From: an uncultured Ruminococcus sp.
Lineage (GTDB): Bacteria; Bacillota; Clostridia; Oscillospirales; Ruminococcaceae
Length of the DNA stretch: 6,565 bases
Direction: 5' to 3'
NCBI GenBank assembly: GCA_937942105.1
Contig: CALDFS010000322.1
Coordinates: 1-6,565, forward strand
Positions 1 to 3,904 of the stretch are shown in pieces (within the stretch, counting starts at the first letter, position 1; the number at the start of each line of letters is the position of its first letter). The position numbers and the translations under genes are program-made. Under the pieces are notes generated by a model. The model was not told the DNA's origin, did not search any database, and saw nothing but the letters and a program-made list of their open reading frames with translations.

Positions 1-645
1 ATCCCAGCAGCGGATGTTTTCCGCCCAGAATTTCTGATTGACGCGTGCTACTTCGGAGGTAAGAACGCATGGCTTTTCCGCCGTCTTGACGGTGTGACCC
101 TCCCTATCCGAAAGGGTGTGGCGCACTATAGCCTCGCCCGAGCCTGTAACCTCGGTATCTATGCCGATTGCCCACCTGTCGCCATCCTGATCGGCGCAGA
201 AGTAGGTGCCGTCCGGGATGATTCTATCCTCCCCCGACTCGGTCAGCCAGACGTTTCTGAAGATTCCCGCGCCGGAATACCAGCGGGTGTTTGGGGATTT
301 GTGGTGAACTATCACCTCTACAACGTTTTCCCCCTCGCGCAGGTCTTTAAGCTCAACATCAAAGGTGGTGTAGCCATATTTCCACTCAAATATTTTTTCG
401 CCGTTGAGAAGCACTTCCGAGTCCATATATACGCCGTCGAACCGCAGAATATATACTCTGTTCTTCACTTCGCCTACAGTAAATATTTTTTTATAGTAAC
501 CGTCCCCATCGGCGTAGAGCGAGTGGGTGTTGTGAATAAGCCAGTCGTGCGGGATATCCACCGGGCGATAGTCGCCCGCGCCCGGCTTATCGCCTATATT
601 CTTAAGAGCAAAGCTCCAGCCAGAATTGAAGAGATGTTTTGTCAT
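1..645 (-). CDS. Glycoside hydrolase family 2 (beta-galactosidase-like), N-terminal part, runs off left edge
   Basis: The reverse strand is open from an ATG at 645 to base 1 (215 codons, no stop), so the 3' part lies outside the window. The protein starts MTKHLFNSGWSF and shows GH2 sugar-binding (jelly-roll) landmarks: PHDW at residues 32-35, GYYKK at 49-53, RFDGVYMDSEVLLNGE at 68-83 and SPNTRWYSGAGIFRNVWL at 117-134. The start of the Ig-like domain follows. The catalytic TIM barrel with its two glutamates is not in view, so substrate (beta-galactoside, beta-glucuronide or beta-mannoside) cannot be fixed; the PHDW and RWYSGAGIFRNVWL style favours beta-galactosidase-like members. No signal peptide is seen, so the enzyme is probably cytoplasmic. 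An AAAGGA stretch lies about 11 nt upstream of the ATG. The gene diverges from mgtE and has its own promoter. Family assignment is firm; specificity is not. Confidence 0.9.
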   Translation of the reverse strand, partial: MTKHLFNSGWSFALKNIGDKPGAGDYRPVDIPHDWLIHNTHSLYADGDGYYKKIFTVGEVKNRVYILRFDGVYMDSEVLLNGEKIFEWKYGYTTFDVELKDLREGENVVEVIVHHKSPNTRWYSGAGIFRNVWLTESGEDRIIPDGTYFCADQDGDRWAIGIDTEVTGSGEAIVRHTLSDREGHTVKTAEKPCVLTSEVARVNQKFWAENIRCWD

Positions 646-671
646 TGATAATACCGTCCTTTCCGAGCATA

Positions 672-690
672 ACCACAGTTTTAAAGTGGT
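672..690. promoter_or_regulatory. Short palindrome in the GH2 5' UTR, possible operator
   Basis: ACCAC (672-676) and GTGGT (686-690) form an inverted repeat around a 9-nt AT-rich centre. It falls just downstream of the predicted GH2 start site, where a repressor could block transcription of a carbohydrate gene. Five-base arms are short and could be chance; no regulator gene is in the window. Confidence 0.25.
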
Positions 691-710
691 CTGCATTATT
701 TTACAAGATA

Positions 711-739
711 ATTATATCAGGTAATGGCACCGTATTCAA
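711..739 (-). promoter_or_regulatory. SigA-type promoter of the GH2 gene
   Basis: Read on the minus strand, TTGAAT (734-739) and TATAAT (711-716) are separated by exactly 17 nt. The -10 is perfect and the -35 matches four of six. Transcription would start near 704, giving a 5' UTR of about 60 nt before the GH2 ATG at 645. Confidence 0.7.
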
Positions 740-805
740 TATAAAATAATATTCCAACGCTTTGATTTAATATTTTTATATTCAAAAAATACAGATATTA
801 TTTTC

Positions 806-834
806 TTGACACAGCGGGTAAAGTGTTGTAAAAT
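806..834 (+). promoter_or_regulatory. Near-consensus SigA promoter of mgtE
   Basis: TTGACA (806-811) is followed after 17 nt by TAAAAT (829-834). The -35 is perfect and the -10 matches five of six. The 35 bases upstream (about 770-805) are very AT-rich, like an UP element. Transcription should start near 841, leaving a leader of about 257 nt before the mgtE ATG. Such a strong promoter with a long leader fits control after initiation rather than at the promoter. Confidence 0.8.
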
Positions 835-840
835 AATAAG

Positions 841-1097
841 ACAGTCAGTTATTACCGACTAAATTCTTAGAATAAGGAGTGAAAATCATGGACGCAGGCA
901 GTAACAGTACCGCTGCAAAACCCCGAGGGAAGACGGTTATAGGGATAACAGCAAGCGTTTACGCCTGTTTCCCTGATTAAAAGCTTCCCTCCGATTTCAG
1001 CGGGCTGATAAACGCCGCAAGTAAGGCTTGATTGAGTCCGGAAAACGTATAGTTTACATACAGGCTCATGAGCTTTCAAAGAATTGGAGGTTAAAAA
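841..1097 (+). promoter_or_regulatory. Structured mgtE leader with alternative pairings (putative translational switch)
   Basis: The leader can form two exclusive structures. In the first, GAGGGAAG (925-932) pairs perfectly with CTTCCCTC (984-991). This encloses a second stem: AGGGA 941-945 with TCCCT 970-974, AACAG 947-951 with CTGTT 965-969, and GCG 955-957 with CGC 962-964 around a four-base loop. In the second, CCTCCGATTT (988-997) pairs over ten bases (two of them G-U) with GAATTGGAGG (1081-1090), which contains the mgtE Shine-Dalgarno GGAGG (1086-1090). The two share bases 988-991, so forming one breaks the other. The first would leave mgtE translatable; the second would shut it. The conserved GGUGAGGCUCC start of the M-box (ykoK) Mg2+ riboswitch is absent, so this is not a standard M-box by eye. 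A link to Mg2+ is inferred only from the gene downstream. Confidence 0.5.
888..980 (+). CDS. Possible 30-residue leader peptide upstream of mgtE
   Basis: The ATG at 888 is preceded by AAGGAG (874-879) at an 8-nt spacing, as good a ribosome binding site as any in the window. The frame runs 30 codons to TAA (978-980). The peptide begins MDAGSNSTAAKPRGK and ends VYACFPD; I do not recognise it. Codons 12-15 (CCC CGA GGG AAG) coincide with the 5' arm 925-932 of the leader stem, and the stop codon lies 4 nt before the 3' arm 984-991. A translating or stalled ribosome would therefore decide which leader structure forms. Known Mg2+-transporter leaders such as mgtL upstream of mgtA in Salmonella also encode short peptides, but no sequence similarity is seen. 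It could instead be a chance ORF with a chance binding site. Confidence 0.45.
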   Translation: MDAGSNSTAAKPRGKTVIGITASVYACFPD

Positions 1098-2465
1098 ATG
1101 GAAAAGACAACTGTATTTGATATTGTTATCAAGCTGTTGAATCAGCGCAAGTTCGCCGAGCTGAAGCTGATAATGAACGAAATGAACCCGGCGGATATTG
1201 CGGCAATTTTTGCGGAAGCCGAGCCGCGCGATATTCCCATCCTCTTCCGGCTTCTGCCAAAGGAGCTTGCGGCGGAAACCTTTGCCTACCTTGATTCCGA
1301 GCAGCAGGAACAGCTTATAATGGCGTTTTCCGACCGCGAAATCCGCGATATGGTTGACCAGCTTTTCTTGGACGATACCGTTGACATCATCGAGGAAATG
1401 CCCGCAAACGTAGTATCAAGGGTGCTAAAGAATACCGACGAGGCAACGCGCCGCCAGATAAACGAGCTGCTTGCCTACCCTGATGACAGTGCCGGAAGTT
1501 TGATGACGCCGGAGTTCGTCTATCTCAACAAGGGCATGACGGTTGGGCAGGCTATCCAAAAAATAAGGCAGGTAGGCGTTGCCAAGGAAACTATTTACAC
1601 CTGCTATGTAACCGAGGCAAGAAAGCTTATCGGCGTAATCTCGCTTTCAGACCTTATCACCGCGCATGATGACACCAAGATTGAGGATCTGATGAGCGAA
1701 AACATAATCAGCGTAAAAACCAAGGACGATAAGGAGGAAGTCGCGGCGACGCTTGCAAAATACGACCTTTTGGCGCTTCCGGTTGTTGACGGCGAAAACC
1801 GCTTAGTCGGTATCGTAACGGTTGACGACGCGATAGACGTTTTGCAGGATGAAAACACCGAGGATATTGAAAAAATGGCGGCAATCCTGCCAACAGATAA
1901 GCCTTACTTCAAAACAGGCGTTTTTGAAACCTTCTTCAAACGCATACCGTGGCTGCTTTTATTGATGGTTTCGGCGACCTTCACCGGAATGATTATAACC
2001 GGGTTTGAATCAAAATTAGCGGCAAGCGTGGTTCTGACCGCATTCATCCCCATGCTGATGGATACCGGCGGTAACGCTGGCGGTCAGGCGTCTGTTACCA
2101 TAATCCGTGGAATGTCGCTCGGAGATATCGAAATGAAGGACATTCTGGGAGTAATCTGGAAGGAATCAAGGGTATCACTCCTATGCGGAGTGACACTTGC
2201 GGCGGTCAATTTTGCAAAGATAATGCTTGTGGACCGGCTTCTTTTAGGCAACACCGATATCACCGCAATGGTGGCGCTGGTAGTCTGCCTGACCCTGATT
2301 TTAGCGGTGTTCATAGCAAAGCTTATAGGCTGTTCCCTGCCAATCGCGGCGAAGGCTATCGGCTTTGACCCAGCGGTTATGGCAAGCCCGTTTATCACGA
2401 CTATCGTTGACGCAATTTCGTTACTAGCGTATTTCTTAATTGCGCAGGCACTGTTGCATATATAG
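1098..2465 (+). CDS. mgtE: Magnesium transporter MgtE
   Basis: A 455-residue protein of the usual MgtE length with the standard order of parts. These are a helical MgtE N domain (about 1-135, ending in PDDSAGSLMTPE at 128-139), two CBS domains (about 137-195 and 197-255) that sense cytoplasmic Mg2+, a plug-helix linker (about 255-280), and five membrane helices from about 284 to the end. Signatures in the channel domain are FIPMLMDTGGNAGGQAS (316-332) and DPAVMASPFITTIVDAIS (424-441). Asp438 aligns with Thermus thermophilus MgtE Asp432, which binds Mg2+ in the pore. The protein forms a homodimeric Mg2+ channel in the cytoplasmic membrane that closes when Mg2+ binds the N and CBS domains. The start is fixed by GGAGG (1086-1090) seven bases before the ATG. 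Expression may depend on the leader at 841-1097. The last 99 bases recur at 2683-2781 with only synonymous changes. No terminator hairpin follows directly. Confidence 0.97.
   Translation: MEKTTVFDIVIKLLNQRKFAELKLIMNEMNPADIAAIFAEAEPRDIPILFRLLPKELAAETFAYLDSEQQEQLIMAFSDREIRDMVDQLFLDDTVDIIEEMPANVVSRVLKNTDEATRRQINELLAYPDDSAGSLMTPEFVYLNKGMTVGQAIQKIRQVGVAKETIYTCYVTEARKLIGVISLSDLITAHDDTKIEDLMSENIISVKTKDDKEEVAATLAKYDLLALPVVDGENRLVGIVTVDDAIDVLQDENTEDIEKMAAILPTDKPYFKTGVFETFFKRIPWLLLLMVSATFTGMIITGFESKLAASVVLTAFIPMLMDTGGNAGGQASVTIIRGMSLGDIEMKDILGVIWKESRVSLLCGVTLAAVNFAKIMLVDRLLLGNTDITAMVALVVCLTLILAVFIAKLIGCSLPIAAKAIGFDPAVMASPFITTIVDAISLLAYFLIAQALLHI
2367..2465 (+). repeat. Copy A of the duplicated mgtE 3' end (within mgtE)
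   Basis: The last 32 codons plus stop of the intact gene. They match copy B (2683-2781) at every residue but differ at 15 bases in 14 codons. Differences are uneven: one in the first 29 bases (with 23 identical bases at 2373-2395), then 14 in the remaining 70. The near-identical front part could be a recombination core. Confidence 0.9.
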
Positions 2466-2682
2466 AAAGTTAAATATTTCAGAAGCGTGAACAATATTAT
2501 CCTACCACACAAAAAGGTCAAAGCCGCTAAACAAAAGTTGGGCGTTTACGTCCAATGAATCTAAACAATAGCATAAGACAACGCAAAAGTTTTTACGCCA
2601 CAAAGCTAAGTCCAAAGACGGAGTAAACGCGGCAGACGGCAAAACAAAATTACGACGATTACAAGGTTCGAGCCGTCTGCTT
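2466..2682. other. Non-coding insert between the two mgtE tails, with two adjacent inverted repeats
   Basis: No start-bearing ORF of credible quality lies in this stretch. Two stems sit side by side. GCGTTTAC (2542-2549) pairs with GTAAACGC (2623-2630), extended inward by TCC 2551-2553 with GGA 2620-2622 past one bulged base. GCAGACGGC (2632-2640) pairs perfectly with GCCGTCTGC (2672-2680) around a 31-base loop. The first stem closes one base before the second opens, and the second closes two bases before mgtE tail copy B. This layout looks like a compact structured element or the end of a larger one. The reading frame leading into copy B is open from 2572 but has no ATG before the copied segment. 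Confidence 0.5.
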
Positions 2683-2781
2683 GACCCTGCGGTTATGGCA
2701 AGCCCGTTTATTACTACTATTGTGGATGCTATTTCATTGCTAGCGTATTTTCTGATAGCGCAGGCGCTGCTGCATATATAG
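2683..2781 (+). pseudogene. Detached mgtE 3' end (copy B), 32 codons plus stop
   Basis: The segment encodes the same C-terminal 32 residues as MgtE 424-455, including the pore aspartate, and ends at the equivalent TAG (2779-2781). All 15 differences from the intact gene are silent. It has no ribosome binding site or suitable start and cannot make a transporter alone. It may be the displaced original end of mgtE after insertion of an element carrying a replacement end, or what remains of a deleted tandem paralogue. Silent-only divergence shows it belonged to a protein under selection until recently. Confidence 0.85.
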
Positions 2782-2950
2782 CTCGCGTTAGCATATATCA
2801 CTCGCGTAAGCGAATATCACTTGCGTAAGCAAATATCACTCAGCGCTTCAAGTTATATTCGCCCATGGCGAGTTATATTGCCTGCGGCAGTTATATTCGC
2901 CTTCGGCGAGTTATATTGCAAGCGGCAATTTAATTGCCTTTGGCAGTTTA
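2782..2950. repeat. Array of about nine 19-nt mini-hairpin repeats
   Basis: Short perfect stems recur every 18-20 nt: TCGC/GCGA (2802-2813, loop GTAA), TTGC/GCAA (2821-2832, loop GTAA), TCGCC/GGCGA (2859-2871), TGCC/GGCA (2879-2889), TCGCC/GGCGA (2897-2909, UUCG-type loop), TTGC/GCAA (2916-2928) and TGCC/GGCA (2935-2945). Degenerate units lie near 2782-2795 and 2840-2852. AT-rich spacers read ATATCAC in the first three units and GTTATATT in the later ones, so the two halves are in opposite orientation. Stem bases change in matched pairs between units, so structure is kept rather than sequence. I recall similar motifs in gut Clostridia but cannot verify it. The array fills most of the gap before the superoxide reductase gene. 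Confidence 0.8.
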
Positions 2951-2996
2951 GTCACCAACCGGTTCAAGATAAAAAACACAAAAAGGAGAAATCACC

Positions 2997-3380
2997 ATGA
3001 ACGAAGTATTCAACTACGCAAAATGCCCTGTCTGCGGCAATGTCGTTGAGGACATCAGCAGCAACACCACCCCATTGCGCTGCTGCGGCAAGCCGATGGA
3101 AATTCTTAAGCCCAACACCACCGAGGCTGCAACCGAAAAGCACCTTCCCGTTGTAGAGGTATCCGACGGCGAAATCTTGGTCAAGGTCGGCTCGGTCGCC
3201 CACCCAATGACCAAGGAGCACTACATTATGTGGGTATCTCAGGTCTGCGGCAACAAGGAAAACAAGGTCATCCTCTACCCCGAGCAGGACCCTGTTGTAA
3301 GATTCCCCTATATGCCTGAGTGCAAGATCTACGCTTACTGCAATCTGCACGGTCTTTGGATGACAGAGGTTAAGCTCTGA
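2997..3380 (+). CDS. dfx: Superoxide reductase (desulfoferrodoxin, two-iron type)
   Basis: A 127-residue protein with both iron sites of class I superoxide reductase. The N-terminal desulforedoxin-like site has Cys10, Cys13, Cys29 and Cys30 (CPVCG and RCCGKP). The catalytic site has His49, His69, His75, Cys115 and His118 (EKHLP, AHPMTKEHYIMW and YCNLHGLW), with the Glu47-Lys48 pair that assists catalysis. The enzyme reduces superoxide to hydrogen peroxide in the cytoplasm without releasing oxygen, using electrons usually supplied by rubredoxin. The start is set by AGGAG (2984-2988) eight bases before the ATG. No rubredoxin or rubrerythrin gene is adjacent in the window. No clear promoter was found directly upstream, so it may be read from mgtE or from a weak promoter hidden near the hairpin array. 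It ends before a strong terminator. Confidence 0.96.
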   Translation: MNEVFNYAKCPVCGNVVEDISSNTTPLRCCGKPMEILKPNTTEAATEKHLPVVEVSDGEILVKVGSVAHPMTKEHYIMWVSQVCGNKENKVILYPEQDPVVRFPYMPECKIYAYCNLHGLWMTEVKL

Positions 3381-3402
3381 TAGCTTAGAATCAAGATACG
3401 AA

Positions 3403-3442
3403 AATCCGGCGCAATCCCGATATTTTGGGACTGCGCCGGATT
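3403..3442. terminator. Bidirectional intrinsic terminator between convergent genes
   Basis: AATCCGGCGCA (3403-3413) pairs perfectly with TGCGCCGGATT (3432-3442). After one mismatch the stem continues as TCCC 3415-3418 with GGGA 3427-3430. The plus-strand exit is T-rich (TTATTCTTTG) and the minus-strand exit begins TTTTCG. It ends the superoxide reductase transcript and the peptidase-acetyltransferase transcript arriving from the other side. Confidence 0.88.
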
Positions 3443-3455
3443 ATTCTTTGTGATA

Positions 3456-3899
3456 TTAAACCTCGAACCGATAAACCCTGACTTGCCGCTTTCCCTCGGC
3501 GTACATTTCGCTGAACTCGGGGATATCGGCGATCTCCAGAAATTCCCCGCCGACGATTTCGCAGGTTCTTGCGGAGGCGATGTTATCCGGCTGGCAGGTG
3601 ATAATCACGTAATCCATCCCATGGCGCTTGGCAAGCCCGAAAAGAAGCTTACACTCCTTTGCCGCGTATCTGTGACCGCGGTAAGGCTCATCTATGCCGT
3701 AGCCGATATTGCCGCCGACGTATAGCTTGTCATTATGACCTATACGCAGGTCACAGTAACCGATTACGGTGCTGTCCGGCAGGCAGATATTGAAATAGTA
3801 CGCCGGAACCCATTGCTTTTCAGGATTGGCCTCGCAGGTGCGGTCTAATTTCAGACAGATTTCGTCGGTTTTAAGATTATCGGTGTTCAGAAATTCCAT
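3456..3899 (-). CDS. GNAT family N-acetyltransferase
   Basis: A 147-residue protein with the GNAT fold pattern. The central strand and acetyl-CoA loop are at 61-79 (VGGNIGYGIDEPYRGHRYA), with RGHRYA as the pyrophosphate-binding loop; Arg replaces the usual second glycine. The C-terminal half has the common PDNIASARTCEIVGG signature (about 103-118). It would transfer an acetyl group from acetyl-CoA to an amine, but the acceptor cannot be told from sequence. The ATG at 3899 lies 5 nt after the stop of the M16C peptidase gene and has no clear Shine-Dalgarno, so translation is probably coupled to the peptidase. No other early Met offers a better start. Transcription ends at the terminator at 3403-3442. 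Confidence 0.88.
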   Translation of the reverse strand: MEFLNTDNLKTDEICLKLDRTCEANPEKQWVPAYYFNICLPDSTVIGYCDLRIGHNDKLYVGGNIGYGIDEPYRGHRYAAKECKLLFGLAKRHGMDYVIITCQPDNIASARTCEIVGGEFLEIADIPEFSEMYAEGKRQVRVYRFEV

Positions 3900-3904
3900 T
3901 ATAA

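Noticed and set aside
94..648. Plus-strand 184-codon ORF
   Set aside because: It is the antisense shadow of the GH2 gene, which gives clear family motifs on the other strand.
752..765. Catabolite-response (cre) like site upstream of the GH2 promoter
   Set aside because: On the minus strand TCAAAGCGTTGGAA fits the centre of cre but misses the right half (about 10 of 14 to a strong site). It lies just upstream of the -35, so it is too weak to annotate.
867..1079. Minus-strand 70-codon ORF in the mgtE leader
   Set aside because: It runs antisense to a structured leader, has no binding site or protein similarity, and sits directly downstream of the plus-strand mgtE promoter.
841..1097. M-box (ykoK) Mg2+ riboswitch before mgtE
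   Set aside because: There is a weak likeness around GACGGTTATAGGGATAACAG (932-951) and near 1055-1076, but the conserved GGUGAGGCUCC start and the long P2 helix are absent. A strong competing stem (925-932/984-991) uses the same bases.
2572..2781. Plus-strand open frame reading into mgtE copy B as a small fusion protein
   Set aside because: There is no start codon with a binding site before the copied segment, and the upstream part has no recognisable protein character.
2502..2801. Minus-strand 99-codon ORF across the duplicated tail and insert
   Set aside because: Half is the antisense of mgtE copy B and the rest is low-quality hydrophobic sequence without a convincing binding site. A similar antisense ORF covers copy A, which shows it is a by-product.
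2782..2950. CRISPR array
   Set aside because: Period is only about 19 nt, there are no unique spacers, each unit is itself a hairpin, and no cas genes are present.
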